From Bacteroidales bacterium (GTDB lineage Bacteria; Bacteroidota; Bacteroidia; Bacteroidales; UBA932): DNA of 64,000 nt. Shown here in pieces: positions 26,880-34,910 of this stretch (position 1 is the first letter of the stretch; each line of letters opens with the position of its first letter). The translations under genes were made by a program, and so were the position numbers. Under the pieces are notes generated by a model that saw only the letters and a list, made by a program, of their open reading frames with translations, did no database searches and was not told the DNA's origin. The stretch lies in NCBI GenBank assembly GCA_017412645.1, contig JAFPWX010000018.1, forward strand, positions 1-64,000, given 5' to 3'.

Positions 26880-27674
26880 TTATAATTCAAACATAGCCGA
26901 AGGCTCCGTGCGCGGGAGCGCGATGAGCCTGACATCCGATTCTCCGAGGGCCTCGCTCACGGCTTCCAGAGCCTTCTCCGGAGTGTTGTTATGGGCGCTC
27001 AGATGGCAGAGGAAGAGGTTCCTGAGACCCTCGTGGGCAAATTCCTTCACGGCCGCTGCACACTCATTGTTGGACAGGTGCCCGTGGCCGCCGCGGATGC
27101 GCGCCTGAAGTTCAGGAGGATAGGGACCGGAAGCCAGCATGGCCACATCGTAATTGGCTTCCACTATTACCGTAGATGCTTCTTTCGCATATGCCAGAGC
27201 CTCCTGGGTCATCGCTCCTACATCGGTCATTATTACAATTTTACTATCATCGATCTCCAATGCATAACCCACAGTATGAGTGGCGTCATGAGGGACGTCG
27301 AAGGGGCGGGCGCTGATTCCAGGAAGAATGTCCGCAGCACCGTTTTCAGGAAGCAGTCTGGCTACCGGGTCCAGCCACTGGCCAGTCATCCAGCCCATGG
27401 GTGTGGAGTGGCGGATACGGGGGTGTACCCACACCGGGATACGGAGTTTCTTGCAGAAGGAACCGAGGTTGCGTATGTGGTCGGAGTGGTCGTGGGTTAC
27501 AAGTACGGCGCCGATACGTTCGAGCGGGATGCCGTAAGTCTGGAGAGCAGCCTTGAGGGCGCGGAGGCTCACTCCGGCGTCGACCAGAAAAGCCCCGCCA
27601 CTTCCTTCGAAATAATAACAGTTTCCGTTGCTGCCGCTCGAAAGGCTCAGCATCCTCACTCCTTTATCTTGCAT
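26880..27674 (-). CDS. MBL-fold metallo-hydrolase, WalJ/YycJ-like
   Basis: About 264 residues of metallo-beta-lactamase fold. The motif THDHSDHI (HxHxDH) supplies metal ligands; SLSSGSNGNCYYF at the N-terminus and IVIMTDVGAMTQEAL, VEANYD and HGHLSNNECA are typical of YycJ/WalJ phosphodiesterase-type nucleases. A role in DNA repair or replication coordination is known for Bacillus WalJ; here it is inferred. I favour the ATG at 27674; a GTG at 27683 and an ATG at 27653 are also possible. The start overlaps the end of the TPR gene, indicating translational coupling. Confidence 0.85.
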   Translation of the reverse strand: MQDKGVRMLSLSSGSNGNCYYFEGSGGAFLVDAGVSLRALKAALQTYGIPLERIGAVLVTHDHSDHIRNLGSFCKKLRIPVWVHPRIRHSTPMGWMTGQWLDPVARLLPENGAADILPGISARPFDVPHDATHTVGYALEIDDSKIVIMTDVGAMTQEALAYAKEASTVIVEANYDVAMLASGPYPPELQARIRGGHGHLSNNECAAAVKEFAHEGLRNLFLCHLSAHNNTPEKALEAVSEALGESDVRLIALPRTEPSAMFEL

Positions 27675-29700
27675 CGCTTTCACAGTATTTCTTGATCACC
27701 CCGTATGCGTCAGCAACGCCCAGTTCGCCGGCGCGTGACAGGTCTATGCAGCCTTTCTCCCTGTCTTTCAGATAGATAAGCACGAGCCCTCGGTTGTAGT
27801 ATGCATCGCCCATGTACGGGTAGAGCCTTATTGCCTGATCGTAACTCTCGATGGCCTCAACCATGGAACTGCTCAGGCAGCGCAGGTTTCCGAGATTGAA
27901 CCAAATATAAGGAATGTCAGGTAGTATCTCGGCGGCTGCCTGCATGTCGGAGATGGCTTCGGAATAGTCATAACGGCGGTCTACCCTGTCGGAAAGACGG
28001 GCGCGGGTAGTGCCCTGGTCATCCATGGTGAGCGTCTGAACATTACTCTCCATGCTGGCGATGAAATCTATCATCTCTGCACGGAGCACGCCCCTGTTCA
28101 TGAGGTAGAAGGCCTTGTAGAAACGGGCATAGCGGTCGGATCCCGGTGAGCTTTCGGACAAGCTTACAGCCGCGTCGAAATGCTGAAGGGCGCTGCTGTA
28201 CTGCTTGTTCTGAACGTCGTAGATGCCTTTGATGAAAGCGGTTTCGGAAGGTCCTAGCCCTGTTTTTCCTGCGCCGGCGGCACTGTCTCCGGCGAGTATG
28301 CTTGTGAGACTGCGTGCCAGTTTCAAATTCTTCAGGGTGTCGGAGTTGGAAACCACGACGCTCACGGGCACGCTGTTTTCGAAATGCTCAATCAACGGAT
28401 TGTCGTAGCGACGGCTCAGGGCCATGTTGGACTGCTCTTCCTTTCCTGCCATACGGAACTTGTAGAGGGGCTTCAGGCGTATATCCACATCGCGGTGCTG
28501 AAGCAGTTCGTCGTCGAAGTCTTTTTTTGCGAAATCGGCATCAAGGGCTAGCAGAGAGCTGTATTTACGAGTGGTATCGGCGAATGACGCCTCACCGGAA
28601 GCGTTCTTTTCACGGTACTCGGCGACCTTACGCTGAGCCGTCTGATAGTCGGCCTTGGAAGCGCGGGTGAGACCGAGCATATTCTCCACATAGGCCCTGT
28701 TCATGTAGGCCTTGGCGAAGTCGGGATATAGCTCGATGGCCTTGTTGTAATCGGCAAGAGCGTCCTGCCAACGGCCCATTTCGATGAAGTACGAGGCGCG
28801 ATTGAAGTAGGCCAACACGTTACCGGGATTGATATTGATTACGCGGTCCATGTCGTCAAGGGCCTGCTCGAAATTGCCAAGTTGGGCGCTGATGAGGCTG
28901 CGGTTATAAAGGGTAAGGGCATTGCCGGGCTCGCTCCTGAGCACGCGGTTCAGATCCGACATGGCAGCGTTGTAATCCTTGGTCTCGTAAAGAAGAAGGG
29001 CGCGGTTGAAGTAGGCGAGAGTGTTGGTGGAATCTATGGCGATAGCCCTGTTCATATCGGCCAATGCGCCTTCGTAGTTGCCTTTGGCTGAGTGAAGATG
29101 ACCGCGACGGATGTAGCTTTCCGGCTCGAAACGGTCGAGTTCTATGGCCTTGTCGTAATCTGAGAAAGCCTTGAGCGTGTCGCCGAGGAAGAGCCAGGAG
29201 GCGCCTCTGTTGAGGTAGGCTCCCGGGTCGCCCGGTTCCTTGCGGATATAGCGGTCGAAGTCTGCAACAGCACCCTCGAAACGCCTGGCAAGAAAGTTCG
29301 TGACCCCGCGGCTGTAATAAAGACCGATGAAGCCTGGACGCAGCTCAATAGCTTTTTCCAGATCTGAAAGAGCGGCGTCGTAGTCGCCCTGACGGCTTTC
29401 CGTTATGCCGCGGTAGTGGTATCCGTTGGTGAAGACTGGGTTGATGCGCACGGATCGGTCGAAATCGGCGCGGGCACCTCGTATGTCCCCTAGATTATAC
29501 TTGGCTATGCCGCGGAAGAAGAAGTTCCAGTAATCGGTGGTGTCCAGCCTGGCGAGAATGTTGAAATTCTCGATGGCCAGTGCGTATTTGCCGTCCTGCA
29601 GGGCGGTGCGTCCGCGCAGGAAGAAAACATCGCGGTCGTACTGGGCGGATGCCGTGAGGCCCGTCAGGAAAAGAAGTATTGCCGCGAGTATTTTTTTCAT
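27664..29700 (-). CDS. Secreted tetratricopeptide-repeat protein
   Basis: A 678-residue protein with a signal peptide ending near TASAQ (residue 19). At least ten TPR units follow between about residues 20 and 370 (for example ALAIENFNILARLD, ALSDLEKAIELRPGF, AFSDYDKAIELD), then a less regular middle and more TPRs at the C-terminus (AIESYDQAIRLYPYMGDAYYNRG). It is probably a periplasmic scaffold for protein contacts; no catalytic domain is visible. It heads the likely TPR-MBL-ABC-vanZ-amidase operon. A consensus -7 box lies 18 nt upstream. Confidence 0.9.
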   Translation of the reverse strand: MKKILAAILLFLTGLTASAQYDRDVFFLRGRTALQDGKYALAIENFNILARLDTTDYWNFFFRGIAKYNLGDIRGARADFDRSVRINPVFTNGYHYRGITESRQGDYDAALSDLEKAIELRPGFIGLYYSRGVTNFLARRFEGAVADFDRYIRKEPGDPGAYLNRGASWLFLGDTLKAFSDYDKAIELDRFEPESYIRRGHLHSAKGNYEGALADMNRAIAIDSTNTLAYFNRALLLYETKDYNAAMSDLNRVLRSEPGNALTLYNRSLISAQLGNFEQALDDMDRVININPGNVLAYFNRASYFIEMGRWQDALADYNKAIELYPDFAKAYMNRAYVENMLGLTRASKADYQTAQRKVAEYREKNASGEASFADTTRKYSSLLALDADFAKKDFDDELLQHRDVDIRLKPLYKFRMAGKEEQSNMALSRRYDNPLIEHFENSVPVSVVVSNSDTLKNLKLARSLTSILAGDSAAGAGKTGLGPSETAFIKGIYDVQNKQYSSALQHFDAAVSLSESSPGSDRYARFYKAFYLMNRGVLRAEMIDFIASMESNVQTLTMDDQGTTRARLSDRVDRRYDYSEAISDMQAAAEILPDIPYIWFNLGNLRCLSSSMVEAIESYDQAIRLYPYMGDAYYNRGLVLIYLKDREKGCIDLSRAGELGVADAYGVIKKYCESDAR

Positions 29701-29718
29701 TAATTTTGTGTGCAGTTA

Positions 29719-29726
29719 CAAATATA
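29719..29726 (-). promoter_or_regulatory. -7 box for the TPR gene operon
   Basis: TATATTTG on the minus strand, 18 nt before the ATG at 29700. On the plus strand an imperfect TAATTGTG (29731-29738) sits 5 nt before the M28-like start. Confidence 0.6.
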
Positions 29727-29743
29727 GCATTAATTGTGCCCGG

Positions 29744-30712
29744 ATGAGGCCGTTCGCGAAAATATTTTTGGCTTTCCTTTTCCTGCTTCAGCCTTTGGCT
29801 GCCATGGCGCAGGCTTCCCTTGAAGACGCGCTCCGCGCCGACGTGGAGTTCCTCTGCTCGCCGCTCTGCGAAGGGCGTGCGGCGGGGAGCCGCGGGGGAG
29901 TGGAGGCTGCGGCCTACATCGCCCGCCGCCTGCGCGCCATGGGGTATGAGGTGGCGGTGCAGGGTTTCGCCATCGACAGCACCCGTGTCGGACACAATAT
30001 TATAGCTGGTGAAGCGGATGGATGGGTCCCCCCTGAGAGACGTAACACCCGCGGTTCGATAGCGGGGGGACCGTCCCGAAGGGATGGTGGGGTGAGCCCG
30101 AAGGGCGAACTCCCGAAGGGGGGAGCCCATCCTCCGCTGACGGTCGTTGTAGCCGCGTACGACGGCATCGGCCTGCATGACGGGCAGTTATACCAGGGTG
30201 CCGACAGCAACGCTTCAGGCGTGGCGGCGCTGCTATCGCTGGCGGAAAGGCTGAAAGGCAAGGCTAACATCGTCTTCGTCTTCACCGACGCCCGCAACGT
30301 CGGCAGCCGCGGAGCCGAGGCCCTTCGCAACTCGCTGAAGGGCAGGCGCATCTCGCTTCTGGTGAATCTCGACATCGTGGGTTCCTCGCTAGCTCCGGTG
30401 GACGAATACTGGCCCGACTTTCTCATCGCCCTCGGGGCGGAACGCTGGAAGCAGAGTTTCGAACGCTGCAACGCCGGCATCGGCCTTCATCTCTATTACG
30501 ATTACTATCGCAGCCGGAACTTCACCAGCCTGTTCTACCGAAAAATGGGGGATCAGGCAGCATTTGTGGCGGACGGCGTACCGGCAATACTCTTCACTTC
30601 CGGCATCACTCCGAATACCAACAAGGCGTCCGATACGCCGGAAACGCTCGACTATGGCATCCTTGCCCGCCGGGTGGAATTCATTTCAAGATTTCTGAAT
30701 GGAAGAAAATAA
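29744..30712 (+). CDS. M28-peptidase-like exported protein, probable pseudo-enzyme, with in-frame inserted element
   Basis: About 322 residues with a signal peptide (FLFLLQPLAAMAQ). The fold order is that of M28 aminopeptidases (LCEGRAAGSRG, YIARRLRAMGYEV, GADSNASGVAALLSLAE, LLVNLDIVGS, FTSGITPNTNKASDTPETLDY). The metal ligands look lost: the His-x-Asp motif reads AYD, the bridging Asp of GADDNASG is Ser, the Glu-Glu pair is DARN, and the final His before TNKASDT is Asn. Residues about 91-131 are a low-complexity PPERR/GGPSRRDGG stretch encoded by a palindromic element. The long upstream frame is noncoding; the ATG at 29744 begins the signal peptide. umuD overlaps its end by 14 bp. Confidence 0.75.
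   Translation: MRPFAKIFLAFLFLLQPLAAMAQASLEDALRADVEFLCSPLCEGRAAGSRGGVEAAAYIARRLRAMGYEVAVQGFAIDSTRVGHNIIAGEADGWVPPERRNTRGSIAGGPSRRDGGVSPKGELPKGGAHPPLTVVVAAYDGIGLHDGQLYQGADSNASGVAALLSLAERLKGKANIVFVFTDARNVGSRGAEALRNSLKGRRISLLVNLDIVGSSLAPVDEYWPDFLIALGAERWKQSFERCNAGIGLHLYYDYYRSRNFTSLFYRKMGDQAAFVADGVPAILFTSGITPNTNKASDTPETLDYGILARRVEFISRFLNGRK
30013..30138 (+). repeat. In-frame palindromic (REP/MITE-like) element
   Basis: A 126-bp GC-rich block bounded by imperfect inverted ends: AGCGGAtGGATGGGtCCCCCC on the left pairs with GGGGGGaGCCCATCC TCCGCT on the right. Inside lie three copies of CCCGAAGGG (in contexts TCCCGAAGGGA, GCCCGAAGGGC and TCCCGAAGGGG), each able to form a small hairpin, and CCCGC/GCGGG arms. 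Its length is a multiple of three and it has no stop. Removing it joins NIIAGE to LTVVVAAYDG, where M28-family alignments have no insertion. Confidence 0.65.
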
Positions 30713-31118
30713 GCTCCCGCAGATGGCCGAGGCCACCGTGCATGCCGGTTTTCCCAGTCCGGCTCAGGATTACATGTCAGGCGGAATAGACCTGAACCGC
30801 CAGTTGGTGCGCCATCCGGAGGCGACGTTCTACGTGAGGGTCTCCGGCGATTCCATGACAGGCGCCGGCATATCCGATGGAGACACGCTCGTGGTGGACC
30901 GCTCGCTTGAGCCTTACGACGGGGCCACCGCGGTATGCTGTCTGGAGAATGAGTTTCTGGTGCGGCACCTGCGTTTTGGGAAAGCGGGCCCCGGAGGCAA
31001 GCCTTCGGGAATCACGCTCGAAGCCGCCAATCCAGCCTACAAGCCCATCAAAACCGGGCCGGGCAGCGATTTTTCCGTATGGGGGATCGTCACCTGGATT
31101 ATCAAGAAGGTGGAATAG
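30699..31118 (+). CDS. umuD: UmuD-like S24 peptidase with altered catalytic lysine
   Basis: A 139-residue homologue of UmuD, the regulatory subunit of the SOS polymerase Pol V. The cleavage region HAGFPSPAQDY is clear, with Ala-Gly at the scissile bond in place of the Cys-Gly of E. coli. The Ser of the Ser-Lys dyad is present (VSGDSMTGAGI, Ser52). The residue aligned to catalytic Lys97 of E. coli UmuD (EFTVKKL) is Arg89 here (EFLVRHL), so self-cleavage may be impaired. It overlaps the M28-like gene by 14 bp; a second ATG at 30723 is possible. umuC lies tail to tail 3 bp downstream instead of in the same operon. Confidence 0.88.
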   Translation: MEENKLPQMAEATVHAGFPSPAQDYMSGGIDLNRQLVRHPEATFYVRVSGDSMTGAGISDGDTLVVDRSLEPYDGATAVCCLENEFLVRHLRFGKAGPGGKPSGITLEAANPAYKPIKTGPGSDFSVWGIVTWIIKKVE

Positions 31119-31121
31119 GGG

Positions 31122-32387
31122 CTACTTTACCACCAGCAGCTGCGACCAGTCGGTCGAATACAGGGGCGAACAATGCTCGCGTCGTATGCCGTCGGCGTAG
31201 TGCCCAGGCCGCTGAGTAGCCACTCGCAGAAGAGTGCGCCCGTTGCTGTTCACCTTGTCCATTATTGCTGATATGCGGTTCTCGCGGTCGCGCTCTTCCT
31301 GTGAAACACTGTCGAAAAGCGATCCCTGCACCTCGTCGGCCGGAACCGTTTCAGCTACTATGACGCCTGCCCGCTTGTAGCCGTAGCCGTCTTTCCAGGC
31401 CGTGTCCAGAAGGGCCAGCGCCGCTCCCACAATCTCGGTGGTGTTGTTTACTGCCGTTTCCAGACGCATTCGCAGGAAGGGGTAATACTGTGGCAGGTCG
31501 CTCCGGAAACGGTTGGTCTGCAGGAAGATGGCGACTTCGCCCGCGGCTGAACCGTCTTTGCGGAGCTTGGCGGCGCACATTCCGGCGAAATCTGAAATGC
31601 GCAGGGCGAGTTCGTCCTTGTCTGTGATGAGATCCGCGAAGGAACGCGACGTGCAGATGGTCTGGCGGCGTTCTTCGTCGTTTTCTTCAATGCACGATAT
31701 GCCCTGAAGTTCCTTCCAGGTGCGAACCCCGGTGATGCTCATGTGTTTCAGCACCCAGTTTTCCGGCTTGCATACCAGGTCCCAGGCCGTGTGGACTCCG
31801 AGGGCTTCCAGTTTCGGAGCGCCCCGCCATCCAACTCCCCAGACATCGTCTATCGGGGTGAGTTTCAGAGCTTTGTCCCTCTTCTCAGGAGTATCTACGG
31901 CGCACACGCCACGGTATCCGCCATAGTGCTTTGCAAAATGGTTCGCCACCTTGCCGAGAGTCTTGCTGGGAGCAATCCCTATGCTGATGGGAAGTCCAAC
32001 CCATTGCTTCACCTGCTTCACGAGGCCACGGCAGAGGGGCATCCACTGGTCTTCCGGATAGCCGTCCAGATTCAGGAAGGCTTCGTCTATCGAATAGACT
32101 TCCATGTCGGGGACGGCTTCGCGCAGGATGTTCATCACGCGGTGGGAGAGGTCTCCGTAAAGGGTGTAGTTTGAGGAACGCACCTCCAGACGTCCGGCGT
32201 CCACCAGATTCTTCAGCTTGAAGAAGGGAGTGCCCATGGCTATGTCGATGGCCTTGGCCTCGTTGCTGCGCGCCACGACGCAACCGTCGTTATTGCTCAG
32301 GACCACCACCGGCCTGCCCTCCAGCTGCGGCTGGAAGGCCCTTTCGCAGGACACGAAGAAATTATTGCAGTCGGCGAGGGCGTACAT
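31122..32387 (-). CDS. umuC: Y-family DNA polymerase, UmuC subunit of Pol V
   Basis: About 421 residues. The palm domain starts at once (YALADCNNFFVSCERAFQP) and carries the catalytic acidic pair in YSIDEAFLNLDG. The HhH motif (DVWGVGWRGAPKLEALG), the little-finger domain and the UmuC-type C-terminal region follow. It performs error-prone lesion bypass. The ATG at 32387 is chosen over the GTG at 32393, because that GTG overlaps the -7 box. It converges with umuD, so the two Pol V subunits are under separate promoters. Confidence 0.95.
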   Translation of the reverse strand: MYALADCNNFFVSCERAFQPQLEGRPVVVLSNNDGCVVARSNEAKAIDIAMGTPFFKLKNLVDAGRLEVRSSNYTLYGDLSHRVMNILREAVPDMEVYSIDEAFLNLDGYPEDQWMPLCRGLVKQVKQWVGLPISIGIAPSKTLGKVANHFAKHYGGYRGVCAVDTPEKRDKALKLTPIDDVWGVGWRGAPKLEALGVHTAWDLVCKPENWVLKHMSITGVRTWKELQGISCIEENDEERRQTICTSRSFADLITDKDELALRISDFAGMCAAKLRKDGSAAGEVAIFLQTNRFRSDLPQYYPFLRMRLETAVNNTTEIVGAALALLDTAWKDGYGYKRAGVIVAETVPADEVQGSLFDSVSQEERDRENRISAIMDKVNSNGRTLLRVATQRPGHYADGIRREHCSPLYSTDWSQLLVVK

Positions 32388-32392
32388 CAGCA

Positions 32393-32400
32393 CAAATATA
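32393..32400 (-). promoter_or_regulatory. -7 box for umuC
   Basis: TATATTTG on the minus strand, 5 nt before the ATG at 32387 (leaderless geometry). No obvious LexA-type palindrome is seen in the short region shared with pgi. Confidence 0.6.
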
Positions 32401-32412
32401 GGCGAAAAATGT

Positions 32413-32420
32413 TAAATTTG
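32413..32420 (+). promoter_or_regulatory. -7 box for pgi
   Basis: TAAATTTG, 23 nt before the ATG at 32444; divergent from the umuC box, 12 bp apart. Confidence 0.6.
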
Positions 32421-32443
32421 CGGATGTCTAAAGCTTCAACAAT

Positions 32444-33766
32444 ATGGTAAAGATTTCTCTCGGGGGATGCAACCCCTTCGTTAAAAAGGAAGAATACAAC
32501 GCATACGTGCAGAAGGCTTTCGCCGCCTTCGATGAACTTCAGGGTGAAAAGGGCGCCGGCAACGATTTCCTGGGCTGGAAAACCCTTCCGGTAGACATTC
32601 CGGAAAGCCTCGTGAAAGACTGTGAGGCAATCCGTGACGACTGGGCGGCCCGCGGAGTGAACCTTGTGGTCGTAATCGGAATAGGCGGCTCCTATCTCGG
32701 AGCGCGCTGCGCCATCGAGGCCCTCTCGCACCAGTTCCTTCCCCAGAAGGGCGCACCCAGGGTGGTATTTGCCGGCAATAATCTCAGCGAAGACTATCTT
32801 GCCGAGCTCATGGACCTCGTTGAGCAGAGCAACGCCGCCTGCGTGGTAATCAGCAAGAGCGGCACCACCACCGAACCGGCAGTCGCCTTCCGCATCGTCA
32901 AGGAATACCTCGAGAAAAAGTATAAAGACGCTTCGGAACGCATTGTCGCCATAACCGACGCCAAAAAGGGCGCGCTCAAAACCCTTGCCACCCAGGAAGG
33001 CTACCGCACTTTCGTGGTTCCCGACAATGTGGGCGGCCGTTTCAGCGTGCTCACTCCGGTAGGCCTTCTGCCCATAGTGCTGGCCGGCTTCGACATCCGC
33101 GCCATGCTCAAGGGTGCGGCCGACGAACGTGAGGCCCTGCTGGCTAAAACAGAAGACAACGCGGCCATCCAGTATGCCGCAATCCGTAACCTCCTTTATT
33201 CCGAGAAGGGCAAGAAGGTGGAAATTCTGGTGAGTTTTGAACCCCGTCTGCAGTACCTTGGAGAGTGGTGGAAGCAGCTCTACGGCGAATCCGAGGGCAA
33301 GGAAGGCTGCGGCATCTACCCGGCCAGCGTCATCTTCACCACAGACCTTCACTCCATGGGACAGTTCATCCAGGAAGGGGAGCGTGTGCTGTTCGAAACC
33401 ACCGTCAAGGTGGAGAATGCCAAGCGCAGCGTGGTGATAGGCTCCGACGCCCAGAATCTGGACCAGTTGAACTACCTTGCCGGGGAGCATGTCGAGCACT
33501 GCAACCGCATGGCCCAGCTCGGCACCAAGCTCGCCCACATTGATGGTGGAGTGCCTCAGATCGAGATTTCCATCGATCGCGTGGACGAATACAATCTCGG
33601 CGCCATATTCTACTTCTTCGAATTCGCCTGCGGCGTGTCGGCCTATCTGCTGGGTATCAATCCCTTCAACCAGCCCGGCGTGGAGGCCTACAAGAAGAAT
33701 ATGTTCGCCCTCCTGCGCAAACCCGGTTACGAGGCGCAGACAGAAGAAATCCTGAAGAGGATATAA
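32444..33766 (+). CDS. pgi: Glucose-6-phosphate isomerase
   Basis: Interconverts glucose-6-P and fructose-6-P. The 440-residue protein is of the shorter bacterial type. Signature segments are present: VVVIGIGGSYLGARCAIEAL, VISKSGTTTEPAVAFRI, GGRFSVLTPVGLLPI and DLHSMGQFIQEGERVLFET. The C-terminal INPFNQPGVEAYKKNMF is the second PGI signature with the active-site Lys. Single gene, tail to tail with the decarboxylase operon. Confidence 0.97.
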   Translation: MVKISLGGCNPFVKKEEYNAYVQKAFAAFDELQGEKGAGNDFLGWKTLPVDIPESLVKDCEAIRDDWAARGVNLVVVIGIGGSYLGARCAIEALSHQFLPQKGAPRVVFAGNNLSEDYLAELMDLVEQSNAACVVISKSGTTTEPAVAFRIVKEYLEKKYKDASERIVAITDAKKGALKTLATQEGYRTFVVPDNVGGRFSVLTPVGLLPIVLAGFDIRAMLKGAADEREALLAKTEDNAAIQYAAIRNLLYSEKGKKVEILVSFEPRLQYLGEWWKQLYGESEGKEGCGIYPASVIFTTDLHSMGQFIQEGERVLFETTVKVENAKRSVVIGSDAQNLDQLNYLAGEHVEHCNRMAQLGTKLAHIDGGVPQIEISIDRVDEYNLGAIFYFFEFACGVSAYLLGINPFNQPGVEAYKKNMFALLRKPGYEAQTEEILKRI

Positions 33767-33767
33767 G

Positions 33768-34910
33768 CTATCCCAGGAATCCGAGCAGGATACCCGCCGC
33801 TACGGCGCTGCCTATGACTCCCGCGACATTGGGGGCCATGGCGTGCATGAGCAGGTGGTTGCCGGGATCGGCTTCGAGACCCACGGTTTCGGAGACGCGT
33901 GCGCTGTCCGGCACTGCGGATACGCCTGCGTTGCCGATGAGCGGGTTGATCTTATGGCCTTCCCTGCAGAAGAGGTTCATGAACTTCACGAAGAGCACTC
34001 CGCAGGTGGTGGCAATCACGAAGGAAATCAGACCCAGCAGGAAGATCTTGATGGACCTTGCATTCAGGAACACGTCCGCCTGGGTGGAGGCACCCACGGT
34101 GAGGCCGATAAGAGTGGTGGCTATGTCGATGATGGGCCCGCGGGCGTTCTCGGCGAGACGCCTGGTGACCATGCTTTCCTTAAGCAGGTTGCCGAAGAAG
34201 AGCATGCCCAGGAGCGGCAGGCCCGAAGGCACTATGAACGCCGTGCAGAGGAAACCGACAATGGGGAATATGATCTTTTCGCGCTGGGATACCTTGCGGG
34301 GCGGAGCCATGCGGATAATACGCTCTTTCTTGGTGGTGAGCAACAGCATTATCGGCTTTTGGATAACAGGCACCAGGGCCATGTAGGAGTATGCCGAGAC
34401 TGCAATCGCTCCCATGAGTTCAGGGGCCAGCTTACCGCTGAGGAAGATGGCGGTGGGGCCGTCAGCTCCGCCGATAATGCCGATTGCACCGGCTTCGTTG
34501 GGCGTGAAGCCTAGGGTAAGCGCCAGCAGGTATGCACCGAAAATACCCATCTGCGCCGCGGCTCCGATGAGGATTAGCCGTGGCTGGGAGATGAGGGCGC
34601 TGAAGTCTGTCATGGCGCCTATTCCCAGGAAAATCAGCGGGGGATACCAGCCGTTGCGCACGCCGTGATAGAGGATGTTCAGCACCGAACCCTCTTCGTA
34701 GATACTCACTTTGAGCCCCATAAGCACGGGAATGTTGCCTATGATCATTCCGAAGCCTATGGGAACGAGCAGCAGGGGCTCCCAATGCTTCACGATGCCC
34801 AGGGTGATAAAGATCAACCCTATGACAATCATGATGATATGTCCCCAGGTGGCGTTCGCGAAACCCGTGAACGACCAGAACTGCTGAAGGCTCTCTAAAA
34901 TGCTGTCCAT
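33768..34910 (-). CDS. mmdB: Na+-translocating methylmalonyl-CoA decarboxylase, beta subunit
   Basis: A 380-residue OadB/MmdB-family membrane protein with about nine hydrophobic segments. The family hallmark GGADGPTAIFLSGKLAPELMGAIAVSAYSYMAL, with the conserved Asp of the Na+ channel, is intact, as are GNLLKESMV and SVGAST-like GLTVGASTQADVFL. It exports sodium ions coupled to decarboxylation of the carboxybiotin carrier. Last gene of mmdA-oadG-mmdC-mmdB, starting with no gap after mmdC. Confidence 0.93.
   Translation of the reverse strand: MDSILESLQQFWSFTGFANATWGHIIMIVIGLIFITLGIVKHWEPLLLVPIGFGMIIGNIPVLMGLKVSIYEEGSVLNILYHGVRNGWYPPLIFLGIGAMTDFSALISQPRLILIGAAAQMGIFGAYLLALTLGFTPNEAGAIGIIGGADGPTAIFLSGKLAPELMGAIAVSAYSYMALVPVIQKPIMLLLTTKKERIIRMAPPRKVSQREKIIFPIVGFLCTAFIVPSGLPLLGMLFFGNLLKESMVTRRLAENARGPIIDIATTLIGLTVGASTQADVFLNARSIKIFLLGLISFVIATTCGVLFVKFMNLFCREGHKINPLIGNAGVSAVPDSARVSETVGLEADPGNHLLMHAMAPNVAGVIGSAVAAGILLGFLG

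Noticed and set aside
30013-30138. Interpretation as an rRNA/tRNA fragment or riboswitch
   Set aside because: Hairpins are repeats of CCCGAAGGG bounded by inverted ends, with no known RNA fold; the block is in frame within a gene.
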